19,442 nucleotides of DNA, taken from assembly GCA_009776515.1 (NCBI GenBank), contig WRNP01000018.1, positions 1 to 19,442 on the forward strand. The letters are read 5' to 3'. This document shows positions 7,286 through 15,717 of the stretch, piece after piece. The stretch comes from Dehalococcoidia bacterium. GTDB taxonomy: Bacteria; Chloroflexota; Dehalococcoidia; Dehalococcoidales; UBA1222. Both the position numbers and the translations under genes were made by a program. Position 1 is the first letter of the stretch. Every line of letters begins with the position of its first letter. The notes below the pieces were generated by a model. That model was not told where the DNA came from. It saw only the letters and a program-made list of their open reading frames with translations, and did no database searches.

Positions 7286-8356
7286 ATGAAAACGCTCAGC
7301 ATACGTCATGCCCAAGGTGCGTACCCGGTCCTCATCGGGAGCCGCCTGGAGAACAGGCTGGCTTCATGGCTGGCGCGGCGCCAGATGCGGCGCCTAGTAC
7401 TGATCAGCCATCCCGAATTGCTGGAGCAGTACGGGCGTGGTTTGTCAGAGAGCCTGGTCGGATTGGGTTTTGATCCGGTGGTCCTCAGCGTACCCTCCGG
7501 TGAGGAAAGCAAGACCCTTGAGGAGGCGGGGCGCCTCTATGACGAGCTCGGTCGGCACCTTATTGAAAGACAGACTCCGGTATTGGCCTTGGGGGGTGGA
7601 GTCATCGGTGACCTGGCTGGTTTCGTGGCGGCGACTTTTATGCGCGGCTTGCCTTTAGTGCATCTGCCGACTACCCTGCTCGCACAGGTGGATAGCAGTC
7701 TGGGTGGCAAGACAGCTCTCAATATTGGTTCTTTCAAAAATCAGATGGGCGTGTTCTACCCGCCGCAGGCTGTTTTCAGTGACCTTGAGGCCTTAAAGAC
7801 ACTCCCCGCACGCGAGATTGAGAACGGACTGGCGGAGATGATCAAGTGCTCCGTCATCCGGTCCCCGCGGCTGTTCCTGCTTATGGAGCGCTATATGGAT
7901 CGCCTCCGGGAAGGGGATGAGCGAGTCATTGAGGAGGCGATCTTCATGACGGCGGCGGTCAAAGCCTGGTTTGTCAGCCGCGATGAGCGCGAGATAGGAC
8001 TGCGTCAGGTGCTCAATCTAGGCCATACAGTGGGGCACGCGGTGGAGGCGGTCACCAATTTTCAGGTGAGCCACGGCCAAGCGGTCGCCATCGGTCTAGT
8101 GGCGGCGGCGAAGGCGGCGAACCGTCTCAAACTTTTCCCAGACCGCGAACTCGGGAGGCTGTTGGGCCTGGTGGCTTTGGCTGGCTTGCCACTGGCCATG
8201 CCGGGAATTGATTTGGCTGAGGTTATGGAAGCCATGAAGCATGATAAAAAGATATCCCGCGGACGGCTGCGCTTTGTGTTGCCGGTTCATATCGGCAGGG
8301 TGGTTATCCGGGAGCTCGAACCGGAGTTTGTGGCCGAGGTGTTGGCCGAGTTGTGA
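7286..8356 (+). CDS. aroB: 3-dehydroquinate synthase
   Basis: This NAD- and metal-dependent enzyme converts DAHP to 3-dehydroquinate, the second shikimate step. The 356-residue product has PSGEESKTL (70-78), the nucleotide-binding ALGGGVIGDLAGFVAATFMRG (101-121), LPTTLLAQVDSSLGGKTALN, NGLAEMIK (180-187) and NLGHTVGHAVE (244-254). Zinc ligands are E184, H247 and H263. The usual HGEAV reads HGQAV here. GGGAGG stands eight bases before the ATG. It follows aroF after a 67-base spacer that holds a small GGGGG/CCCCC stem without a U-tract, and overlaps aroD by 4 bp. Confidence 0.96.
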   Translation: MKTLSIRHAQGAYPVLIGSRLENRLASWLARRQMRRLVLISHPELLEQYGRGLSESLVGLGFDPVVLSVPSGEESKTLEEAGRLYDELGRHLIERQTPVLALGGGVIGDLAGFVAATFMRGLPLVHLPTTLLAQVDSSLGGKTALNIGSFKNQMGVFYPPQAVFSDLEALKTLPAREIENGLAEMIKCSVIRSPRLFLLMERYMDRLREGDERVIEEAIFMTAAVKAWFVSRDEREIGLRQVLNLGHTVGHAVEAVTNFQVSHGQAVAIGLVAAAKAANRLKLFPDRELGRLLGLVALAGLPLAMPGIDLAEVMEAMKHDKKISRGRLRFVLPVHIGRVVIRELEPEFVAEVLAEL

Positions 8357-9006
8357 GGGGGCGCATTTGCGGGGTGATCATCTCTGGCGACGAGGAGGCC
8401 ATTCGGGCAGCCTCGGGGTCGGTGGATCTGTTTGAGTTGCGGCTGGATTTGGTCGGCCCCGCCTGGACAGAAGTGGTGTGTTTGCTCACTAAACCCTGGA
8501 TTGCCGTCAACCGTCCGAGAAGCGAAGGTGGTCTTTGGATAGGAACGGAGGAGGAACGCCTAGCTGAGCTTAGGCGGGCAGTCCTGGCTGGGGCAGCCAT
8601 GGTAGATATCGAGTTGGCCACTCCGGAGCTCGGGCGGACAGTAGCGGATTTTAAAAAACGGGCGAAATGCCTTGTCTCTTATCATAATTATGCCGGAACC
8701 CCACCGCTTGCACGCCTTAAAGAGATCGTCGCTGCTGAAATCGGGGCCAAGGCAGATATCTGCAAGGTGGCAACGACGGCCAATGCTCTTGACGATAATG
8801 CGGTAATCATGGAACTGATAAAACAATTTCCCGAGACCGAGATGGTGGCTCTGGCCATGGGAGAGATGGGGCAGGTAAGCCGCGTCTTGGGTCCGCTGGC
8901 GGGTGGGGCGTTTGCCTATGGGGCGCTTAGTCATGGAGCGGAATCAGCTCCCGGGCAACCCACGGTGGCTCAGCTTGCTAGATTCTACGGAGCACTGGGG
9001 GCGTGA
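8353..9006 (+). CDS. aroD: 3-dehydroquinate dehydratase, type I
   Basis: This enzyme dehydrates 3-dehydroquinate to 3-dehydroshikimate through a Schiff-base lysine. The 217-residue product shows FELRLDLV (27-34), RPRSEGG (54-60), SYHNYAGTP (109-117) with catalytic His111, and ICKVATTA (136-143) with Schiff-base Lys138. The C-terminal SAPGQPT loop closes over substrate in the family. It starts with GTG (8353-8355), overlapping the aroB stop as GTGA, and ends overlapping the next GTG start in the same way, so three consecutive genes are probably translationally coupled. Confidence 0.95.
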   Translation: MRGRICGVIISGDEEAIRAASGSVDLFELRLDLVGPAWTEVVCLLTKPWIAVNRPRSEGGLWIGTEEERLAELRRAVLAGAAMVDIELATPELGRTVADFKKRAKCLVSYHNYAGTPPLARLKEIVAAEIGAKADICKVATTANALDDNAVIMELIKQFPETEMVALAMGEMGQVSRVLGPLAGGAFAYGALSHGAESAPGQPTVAQLARFYGALGA

Positions 9007-10421
9007 GTACCGGCCGAACTGCCCTCTGCGGCTTATTAGGCGATCCTGTAGTGCACAGCCTCTCGCCGGTGATGCACAGCGCCGCCTTTGCCGCACTGGG
9101 GCTGGATTATGCCTATCTGTCGTTTTGCGTTGCGCGGCAGGCAGTGGAGTCAGCGCTGGTCGGGCTTAGGGCGCTTGGAGCGCGTGGGGTAAACGTCACT
9201 GTGCCGCACAAGAGTGCCGTGTTGCCATTCCTGGACGCGCTTGACAGCACAGCGGAGCGAATGGGGGCGGTGAATACCATTGTTTTTACGGATGGTCGGG
9301 CAAAGGGCTATAACACCGATGCGTTCGGCTTTCTCCAGGCGCTGACGGCGGCAGGTTTTGATCCTGCAGGCAAAAAGGTAGCGGTGCTAGGAGCTGGCGG
9401 AGCGGCGGCGGCCATTGCCTGGGCCCTGAAAAACGCAGGCGGCAGCCCGGTTCTTGTCACCCGCCGGACGTCTTTGAGTAGGGGCCGCGCTTTGGCCCGC
9501 CGCCTTAGCTTGCCGGCTGAGGTTGCGGAGCTTGGAAAACTGAGGTCAGTGCTGGATGGCGTGGAGCTCCTGGTAAACGCGACCGGGGTGGGCACGACCC
9601 CGCACACTGATGCAACGTTGGTACCGGCAGAACTCCTCCGTTCCGGACTCACGGTGTTTGACGTGGTCTACAACCCGCGGGAGACTCGTCTGCTACGGGA
9701 AGCGCGACTGGTAGGTGCCCGCACCATCTCCGGATTGGAAATGCTGCTCTATCAGGGGGCGCGGAGCTTTGAGCTCTGGACGGGCAAAGTTCCGCCAATT
9801 GACATAATGAGACATGCAGCTTTGGGGGAGTTGGGAGAGAGCGTTTTTGTCGGACGCCCTGTTGTCCTGATTGGCTTTATGGGTAGCGGTAAATCCGTGG
9901 TGAGCAAGGCGTTAGCGCGCCGTTTGGGGCGTCGGCTTTTGGAAACGGACGCGATGGTGGAACGGGCTGCCGGAAAATCAATCGGGCGTATCTTTGCCGA
10001 AGATGGGGAGGCCGCTTTCCGGAGATGGGAGGCGGTGGCGGTGTGCGAGGCCTTAGCGGTGCCGGGGGCGGTGGTTTCCTGCGGTGGAGGCGTTGTCTTA
10101 AACGCCGCGACGGCCGCGTGCTTCAAAGAGAAAGCTGCGGTGATTTACCTGAAGGCCTCTCCCGAGGTGCTTGCGACACGGCTTGGGCATAGCCGGCACC
10201 GTCCGTTGCTCCAGACTGGAAACCGCCTTGCCGCCATTACCGCTCTTCTTAACGAAAGAAAGGCTTCCTACGAGCAGGCGGCGGATATCACCATTGATAC
10301 CTCGCGCCTGAACGTGGAAGGCGTTGCGGATACTATAGCGGCGGTGATAAAGAGCGCGGGTGGCGCTGTGGCTTCCTCCTCTAACACAGATGGTGGGCGG
10401 GTGACAGAATCATTATCCTAA
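9003..10421 (+). CDS. aroE-aroK: Fused shikimate dehydrogenase / shikimate kinase
   Basis: This is a single 472-residue reading frame with two complete enzymes. Residues 1 to about 275 are shikimate dehydrogenase: GDPVVHSLSPVMHSAAF (13-29), NVTVPHK with catalytic Lys70, GYNTDAFGF with Asp106, the NADP-binding GAGGAA (130-135) and VNATGVGTTP (191-200). Residues from about 284 are shikimate kinase: the P-loop GFMGSGKS (291-298), ETDAMVE (314-320) with the shikimate/Mg aspartate, FRRWE (339-343), CGGG (360-363) and the lid arginine region around SRHRPLL (397-403). No stop or frameshift lies between the domains, and the join is short (about 10-15 residues). It starts with GTG, overlapping aroD by 4 bp. 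The final 20 residues look unstructured. Confidence 0.94.
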   Translation: MSTGRTALCGLLGDPVVHSLSPVMHSAAFAALGLDYAYLSFCVARQAVESALVGLRALGARGVNVTVPHKSAVLPFLDALDSTAERMGAVNTIVFTDGRAKGYNTDAFGFLQALTAAGFDPAGKKVAVLGAGGAAAAIAWALKNAGGSPVLVTRRTSLSRGRALARRLSLPAEVAELGKLRSVLDGVELLVNATGVGTTPHTDATLVPAELLRSGLTVFDVVYNPRETRLLREARLVGARTISGLEMLLYQGARSFELWTGKVPPIDIMRHAALGELGESVFVGRPVVLIGFMGSGKSVVSKALARRLGRRLLETDAMVERAAGKSIGRIFAEDGEAAFRRWEAVAVCEALAVPGAVVSCGGGVVLNAATAACFKEKAAVIYLKASPEVLATRLGHSRHRPLLQTGNRLAAITALLNERKASYEQAADITIDTSRLNVEGVADTIAAVIKSAGGAVASSSNTDGGRVTESLS

Positions 10422-10451
10422 CATGATATTTTGCGAGCAGGTTGGTATTTG

Positions 10452-11708
10452 ATGAAAGCCTTTATTTCCAAAAGCGAGGCTACCGGTAGGGCGGCGGCTC
10501 CGCCATCTAAGAGCTATACCATTCGTGCCCTCATGTGCGCTGCGCTGGCTGATGGCGAGAGCCTTGTTCGCAATCCTCTAAAATCTGACGATACTATTGC
10601 AGCGATAAGCGTTCTGACGCGCCGGGGGGTGCGGATTACCGAAGAAGGGGGCGACTTGCGTGTGGTGGGCGGGGGACTTAAGATCTCCCCCGAAGAGTTG
10701 TTCTGCCGCGAGTCGGCCGCTACGCTCAGGTTCATGACCGCCATCTCAGCCCTCATCGCGGGGACAACGCGCCTCACTTTTGGCCCTGGTTTGGCCCGGC
10801 GGCCTATGCATCCCCTGCTTTCAGCCCTTACGGAATTGGGGGTTGAGTGCCGCCTGGAAGGCGATGCCATAATTGTTGAGGGCGGCAAGATTGCGGGTGG
10901 TGCTGTCAGACTTGGCTCCGATATAAGCTCGCAGTATATCTCGGCCTTGCTTCTTATTGCGGCGCGCATGGAAGAAGGGCTTATCATAGATATTGCCGCA
11001 CCGCCGCGCTCTCGGCCATACATCTTGATGACGCTGGAATGCCTGAGACACTTCGGCGTCCGCGCCCTGCCCTCTCCCGATCTTACCCGGATTCGGGTCG
11101 CCCCGCAAAGCTATCAGCCTGCTACCTACCAGGTGGAGGGTGATTGGTCACAAGCTTCGTATCTGCTAGCGTTGGGGGCGCTTGCCGGTGAGGTGCTTGT
11201 CACCAATCTTAATGCCGAGAGCTTACAAGGCGACCGCGTCATCCTAAACCTCTTGCAAAAAATGGGCACCCGCTTTTCTCAGCGCGGAGGCTCGGTGATG
11301 GTTTCGCACTCGCCCCTGCGGGCGGTAAGCGCCAATCTGTCCGATGCCATTGATCTCCTGCCAACTATGGCGGTGCTGGCGGCCACCGCTGTCGGCGATA
11401 GTGAGCTATACGGTATTGCAAATGCTCGCCTGAAAGAATCCAACCGTGTGAGCGCTCTGTGCGAGGAGCTTGGCAAGATGGGCATCAGGATTATTGAGGA
11501 AGCAGACTCGCTCAGGGTCATCGGCGCGCAGCCGAAAGGGGCGGTGATAGATGCCCATGCCGACCACCGTCTGGTGATGGCCTTTGCCGTTCTGGGAGCG
11601 GCGGTGGGCGGTGTCACCATTCTGGGGGCAGAGAGTGTGGACAAGACTTTCCCCGATTTCTGGCGGGTGTTTCGGAGTTTGGGGGGCAGAGTGGAGCTCA
11701 GAGACTAG
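10452..11708 (+). CDS. aroA: EPSP synthase (3-phosphoshikimate 1-carboxyvinyltransferase)
   Basis: This enzyme transfers enolpyruvyl from PEP to shikimate-3-phosphate and is the glyphosate target. The 418-residue product from ATG 10452 has PPSKSYTIRAL (17-27; K20, S21, R25), SDISSQYISALLL (156-168), DAIDLLPTMAVLA (298-310), LKESNR (327-332) and a C-terminal DKTFPDFW. The PEP-loop reads ESAATLRFM (87-95), placing Ala89 at the position of E. coli Gly96, where Ala is known to cause glyphosate insensitivity. The frame extends seven codons upstream to TTG 10431, but the ATG gives the typical N-terminus. The ribosome-binding site is weak. It follows aroEK after 30 bases. Confidence 0.95.
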   Translation: MKAFISKSEATGRAAAPPSKSYTIRALMCAALADGESLVRNPLKSDDTIAAISVLTRRGVRITEEGGDLRVVGGGLKISPEELFCRESAATLRFMTAISALIAGTTRLTFGPGLARRPMHPLLSALTELGVECRLEGDAIIVEGGKIAGGAVRLGSDISSQYISALLLIAARMEEGLIIDIAAPPRSRPYILMTLECLRHFGVRALPSPDLTRIRVAPQSYQPATYQVEGDWSQASYLLALGALAGEVLVTNLNAESLQGDRVILNLLQKMGTRFSQRGGSVMVSHSPLRAVSANLSDAIDLLPTMAVLAATAVGDSELYGIANARLKESNRVSALCEELGKMGIRIIEEADSLRVIGAQPKGAVIDAHADHRLVMAFAVLGAAVGGVTILGAESVDKTFPDFWRVFRSLGGRVELRD

Positions 11709-11779
11709 TAGCCGGGTCAAGGCCGGGCAGGAAATGATCCTTTAATCTTTATCATTTACTGACAATTGGAGATTGTGAA

Positions 11780-12874
11780 ATGTCGTCTAATCAGATAGGC
11801 AAGTTTTTTACCGTTACCAGTTTCGGCGAAAGCCATGGGCAGGTAATAGGAGTGGTAATAGACGGCTGTCCGGCGGGCTTACCTCTGGACGAGGCTGATT
11901 TACAGCCCGATCTGAACCGCCGTAAGCCAGGACAGGGGGTGCACACCACTGCTCGTCGTGAGACCGACCGGGCGGAGATATGGTCCGGCGTATTTGGCGG
12001 TCGCACTACGGGGGCCCCGCTCTGCCTGGTGGTGCATAATCAGGATGCAGACGCGGCTTCTTATGAGACTCTGGAGCACTTGCTCCGACCGGGTCATGCC
12101 GACTACCCTGCGCGTATAAAGTATGGCGGATACGCGGACTATCGTGGCGGCGGCCGCTTTTCGGGGCGCATCACCGCGGGCTGGGTTATGGCGGGAGCGG
12201 TGGCCAAAAAGCTGCTGGCTACCATTGGTGTCGAGATCTCAGCTTATACGGTGGCCATCGGAGGCGTTGAGGCCTCGTTGCCTAACTGCGGGGAAGGTAG
12301 CGGTCCCCTGTCCAATCCTGTCTTCTGTCCAGACCCGGTCGCTGCCGAGCAGATGATGCAGGCCATAGGTGAGGCGATTCAGGCGGGTGACAGCCTGGGT
12401 GGAGTCATTGAGCTTATGGCCGTTGGTGTTCCGCTTGGCTGGGGTGATCCGGTGGGGGATGGGCTAGACGGGGCGCTGGCCAGAGCTTTCTTTGCCATCC
12501 CCGCCGTCAAAGGGGTGGAGTTTGGGGCAGGTTTTGGGGCGGCGCGCCTGCGCGGCTCAGAGAACAATGATCCCTATGTCATCCAGAACGGGCAGATCCG
12601 TCCCTTAACCAACCAAGCGGGTGGCACCCTGGGCGGTTTGGCAAGCGGTCTGCCAGTGGTAGCGCGCATCGCGTTTAAGCCGACCCCGTCTATCGCACGC
12701 GCCCAACGCACAGTCGACCTGCAGGCCATGGCTGAGACCACTCTGCGTATTGAGGGTCGGCATGATCCGTGCGTTGTACCCCGGGCAGTGGTAGTTGTCG
12801 AAGCTCTCGCGGCAATCGTGCTGGGCGATTTTGCCTTGCGGGCAGGTGCCATACCAAAGGTGATGGTGCGATGA
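11780..12874 (+). CDS. aroC: Chorismate synthase
   Basis: This enzyme uses reduced FMN to eliminate phosphate from EPSP and make chorismate, the branch point to Phe, Tyr, Trp and folate. The 364-residue product has SFGESHG (14-20, catalytic His19), RRKPGQG (47-53), SGVFGGRTTGAP (69-80), RPGHADY (103-109, catalytic His106) and YRGGGRFSGRITAG (121-134). The last is the FSGR-type variant of the SARET signature, known in some chorismate synthases. GGAG lies eight bases before the ATG. It follows aroA after 71 bases that contain a loose AAATGAT/ATCATTT repeat (11732-11757), and its stop overlaps the pheA start as ATGA. Confidence 0.96.
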   Translation: MSSNQIGKFFTVTSFGESHGQVIGVVIDGCPAGLPLDEADLQPDLNRRKPGQGVHTTARRETDRAEIWSGVFGGRTTGAPLCLVVHNQDADAASYETLEHLLRPGHADYPARIKYGGYADYRGGGRFSGRITAGWVMAGAVAKKLLATIGVEISAYTVAIGGVEASLPNCGEGSGPLSNPVFCPDPVAAEQMMQAIGEAIQAGDSLGGVIELMAVGVPLGWGDPVGDGLDGALARAFFAIPAVKGVEFGAGFGAARLRGSENNDPYVIQNGQIRPLTNQAGGTLGGLASGLPVVARIAFKPTPSIARAQRTVDLQAMAETTLRIEGRHDPCVVPRAVVVVEALAAIVLGDFALRAGAIPKVMVR

Positions 12875-13956
12875 TCGAAGAACTGAGAGCTGAGATAGAT
12901 GCCGCCGATGCCAAATTGGTGGCGCTCATCGCCCAGCGGCTTCGCTTGGCGGCCGAGATAGGGCAGGCGAAAAAAGAAGCTGGGCAGCCGGTGGTCGATC
13001 CGGCACGCGAAGTTGAGGTGCTGGCACGCGTCAGTGAGCTTGCACGACAGGGTGGGCTAGATGAGAGAACAGCGGAGACGTTCTTCCGCCAGCTTATCAA
13101 ATTGGCCCGCGGTACTCAGTCGGCCTCGGTAGCGTTTCAAGGCGAGCCTGGGGCTTATAGTCAACAGGCGGCACATAGTTTTTTTAGCTCAGGGGTTTGC
13201 ACTCTACCTCGGGTGAGTTTGGCAGAAGTCTTTGCCGCAGTTGGCTCCGGCGAGGCTGACTACGGTGCGGTGCCAATCGAAAACTCGCTGGAGGGGAGCA
13301 TCTGCCAGACATACGACTTGTTATTGGAGTCTGATCTTGCGGTGGCTGGCGAGGTCGAGGTTCGGGTGACCCACTGCCTGATCGCCAATCCGGGTACTAC
13401 TTTAGATAGTATAAGAAAGGTCTATTCCCACCCTCAAGCGCTGGGGCAGTGCCAATCTTTTCTGCAGCATATGGGCTGGGAGATGGTTCCCACCTATGAC
13501 ACTGCCGGTAGCGTAAAGATGATAAAAGAAAAAGAACTTGCAGATGGGGCAGCCATTGCGAGCGCCGAGGCGGCCAGCATCTATGGGATGCATGTCTTAC
13601 GCCCTGCGTTGGAGGATAACCCTCATAACTTCACCCGCTTTTTCATTCTGGCGCGGGAGGATGCTCCCCCCACTGGGAATGATAAAACCTCGCTTGTCTT
13701 CTCCGTCAAGCACCAACCCGGCACGCTGTACGGCTTTCTGGGAGAGCTTGCCAAGAACGGCCTCAATCTGACCAAAATAGAGTCTCGTCCAACTCGCCGA
13801 ACGCCGTGGGAGTACAATTTCTATCTAGACTTTGAGGGGCACCGCCGTGACGAAAAAGGACAGACGGTTATAGAGGGCTTGGCGAACCACACCACTTTTC
13901 TTAAGGTTTTGGGCTCTTATCCCAGGGCCAATGGGATGGACGTGCCGTGCATATAG
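12871..13956 (+). CDS. pheA: Bifunctional chorismate mutase / prephenate dehydratase
   Basis: This protein converts chorismate to prephenate and prephenate to phenylpyruvate, the Phe branch. The 361 residues from ATG 12871 divide into an AroQ-type chorismate mutase (about 1-82, starting MIEELRAEIDAADAKLVALI), a prephenate dehydratase (about 86-262: VAFQGEPGAYSQQAA, VPIENSLEGSI at 135-145, YSHPQALGQC, TRF at 255-257) and an ACT domain (about 272-355) with ESRP (304-307) and WEYNFYLDFEGH. The ACT domain is the Phe feedback site in homologues. The frame is open upstream inside aroC, but the ATGA overlap start matches the domain boundary. It overlaps tyrA by 10 bp. Confidence 0.96.
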   Translation: MIEELRAEIDAADAKLVALIAQRLRLAAEIGQAKKEAGQPVVDPAREVEVLARVSELARQGGLDERTAETFFRQLIKLARGTQSASVAFQGEPGAYSQQAAHSFFSSGVCTLPRVSLAEVFAAVGSGEADYGAVPIENSLEGSICQTYDLLLESDLAVAGEVEVRVTHCLIANPGTTLDSIRKVYSHPQALGQCQSFLQHMGWEMVPTYDTAGSVKMIKEKELADGAAIASAEAASIYGMHVLRPALEDNPHNFTRFFILAREDAPPTGNDKTSLVFSVKHQPGTLYGFLGELAKNGLNLTKIESRPTRRTPWEYNFYLDFEGHRRDEKGQTVIEGLANHTTFLKVLGSYPRANGMDVPCI

Positions 13957-14765
13957 CCATTGTGGGTGGAGCCGGCAAGATGGGTCGGTGGCTTGCTCGC
14001 CACCTTGCGGCGCAGGGGCAACAGATTACGCTTTTGGATCGGGATACGGCGGGATTAGAGGAGGCTGGGCGACAGCTTGAGGTGCAGACTGCGACTGATC
14101 TTGGGGTTGCCAGCGGGGCAGAAGCACTGGTGCTGGCGGTGCCCATCACGAGTTTTGAGGATGCTGCGCAGGCGCTTGCCCCTTATGTCCACGCCGGACA
14201 ACTGGTACTCGACATTACCTCGGTGAAGGTCGCTCCCACGGAACTCATGCATCGTTATTTCCCGCATAGCACGACATTGGGTACACACCCCGTTTTTGGG
14301 CCGGGGGCTGATGGGGTGCGTGCCCAGAATGTGGTACTCACACCAACCGAGACTGCCGAAAATGTATTTGCAGACCGACTAGAGGAGATACTTAAAGGCT
14401 ATGGGGCAAACGTGGTGCAGATGAGCCCTGCGAGACATGACCAGCTCATGGCGGCGGTGCTGGGGTTGGCGCATTATATTGCTCTGGTCGTGGGGGATAC
14501 TTTATTGAGCTTGGATGACTCCAAGGAATTTGCACAGGTGGGAGGCCCCACATTCCGTGCCCTGCTCACCCTGGTCGAGAGCGTGCTACGGGAAGATCCC
14601 GCCCTCTACAGTGCCATCCAGATGCATCTTCCCGCTCTGCCAGATCTGGAGCAGGGGTTCGTTGCGAAAGCCCAATGGTGGGCGGAGCTGGTGGCTAAAC
14701 GTGATGCCGCCGGTTTTCAAGACAGAATGTCATCTCTGCGCCACTGCCTCTCCGAACAGTTGTAG
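13947..14765 (+). CDS. tyrA: Prephenate dehydrogenase (TyrA family)
   Basis: This enzyme oxidatively decarboxylates prephenate to 4-hydroxyphenylpyruvate, the Tyr branch. The 272-residue product starts with GTG (13947) and shows an NAD-binding GGAGKMG (7-13) with an acidic residue at the end of the second strand (LLDRD, 29-33), favouring NAD. It also has DITSVK (89-94), GTHPVFGPG (112-120, His114) and HDQLMAAVLGLAHY (164-177). It lacks a fused chorismate mutase, which pheA supplies, and has no ACT domain. Arogenate as substrate cannot be excluded. It overlaps pheA by 10 bp and ends the operon; I see no convincing terminator in 14766-14958. Confidence 0.92.
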   Translation: MHIAIVGGAGKMGRWLARHLAAQGQQITLLDRDTAGLEEAGRQLEVQTATDLGVASGAEALVLAVPITSFEDAAQALAPYVHAGQLVLDITSVKVAPTELMHRYFPHSTTLGTHPVFGPGADGVRAQNVVLTPTETAENVFADRLEEILKGYGANVVQMSPARHDQLMAAVLGLAHYIALVVGDTLLSLDDSKEFAQVGGPTFRALLTLVESVLREDPALYSAIQMHLPALPDLEQGFVAKAQWWAELVAKRDAAGFQDRMSSLRHCLSEQL

Positions 14766-14958
14766 CCACCTAGCAATATTACCGAGGACGGCACAACGGG
14801 GCTGTTATTATGGCAGGATTCCATATCATTAGGTAGGGTGCCATGAGGCAAGATAGACATACCAGCGCTGAAACGACGGTGACCCTCCTGTTATAGGAAC
14901 AAACATTGGCGCGACGTCTTTTTGAGCACGGCGGGTGAACTCATGGTCTTGGGTCCGG

Positions 14959-15717
14959 CTAAATCTCTTTCTTCTGTAGAATTGTTCCTGCCAGATACAG
15001 GCTGAGAATGATAAATACAAGAGTGACCGCTACTGCTCCCCAAGCCGCGCTGGTTGGTTCATCAACAAGGAGATAATTGCCCCAGCTCACAAGTTCGCCT
15101 GGTAGGTATTTCCCGAACCATGGCAAGCCTGAGGCGATGCTTAAGACAATGATGCTCACCAAGCCCAGGGCCCCAGCGGTAAGCTGGCGCCGGAAGAGGC
15201 TGGAGAACAGCAAGGTCATGGCAATGGTCAGTAAGAGATAAAGTAGCAGCAGGGCGTTCTGGCAGAAAAATCCCCAGACCGGGGCTTCCTCAAAAAGAAT
15301 GTAGGTATAGCCCCAGCAGGCTAGGCCGCCCAAGATGGTGCCTATCAGGGTTGTCGCCCCGATGGCCTTAAATTTGGCCACTACGAAAGCCGTATAGCCT
15401 GCGGGTTTAGACAGCACCAGGGCTGCCGTGCCGCTCTCGCGCTCTCTGGAGATGGCACCCATAGCGACCAACACGATGACGAGTACTCCGAACTGCACCA
15501 TGGTAGAGGCGTACTCGGCCATAGCCCCCATGGCTGTGGGGGGAGGCAGGATGGAGCCCATATCATCCCCGGCCAGTGCCAGGAGTTCTGGCAGGTATCT
15601 ATACATAAGCGGCGTGGCGAGGCCGAAGAAAAGAAATACTCCGGCCACGATGATGATGCGGTTAGTGCGTACCTGCTCTTTTAGTTCTTTTTTTAAGAGG
15701 GCGGCAAGACCTTTCAT
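14959..15717 (-). CDS. ABC-2 type transporter permease
   Basis: This is a membrane component of an ABC transporter. The 252-residue protein begins with a basic amphipathic helix (MKGLAALLKKELKEQVRTNR), then a membrane segment near residues 22-41 and about five more. The cytoplasmic motif AISRERESGTAALVLSKP (about 87-104) is typical of ABC-2 permeases of the NosY/YxlG kind. It overlaps the upstream ATPase gene by 4 bp, so the two form one transporter. The substrate cannot be read from the sequence. Confidence 0.9.
   Translation of the reverse strand: MKGLAALLKKELKEQVRTNRIIIVAGVFLFFGLATPLMYRYLPELLALAGDDMGSILPPPTAMGAMAEYASTMVQFGVLVIVLVAMGAISRERESGTAALVLSKPAGYTAFVVAKFKAIGATTLIGTILGGLACWGYTYILFEEAPVWGFFCQNALLLLYLLLTIAMTLLFSSLFRRQLTAGALGLVSIIVLSIASGLPWFGKYLPGELVSWGNYLLVDEPTSAAWGAVAVTLVFIILSLYLAGTILQKKEI

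Noticed and set aside
10431..10451. EPSP synthase starting at TTG 10431
   Set aside because: It adds seven unconserved residues and has no ribosome-binding site. ATG 10452 gives the usual N-terminus.
10514..11023. Long open frame on the minus strand inside aroA
   Set aside because: It is antisense to a clearly conserved enzyme, has low-complexity Arg/Ser/Pro-rich content and lacks any recognisable motif. It is a shadow of the high GC third-position bias. The same holds for 9752-10126, 9308-9652 and 11279-11644 on the minus strand.
14766..14958. tRNA, small RNA or terminator after tyrA
   Set aside because: No cloverleaf, no GC-rich stem with U-run and no convincing short gene were found on either strand. 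The convergent operons must end by a signal I cannot see.
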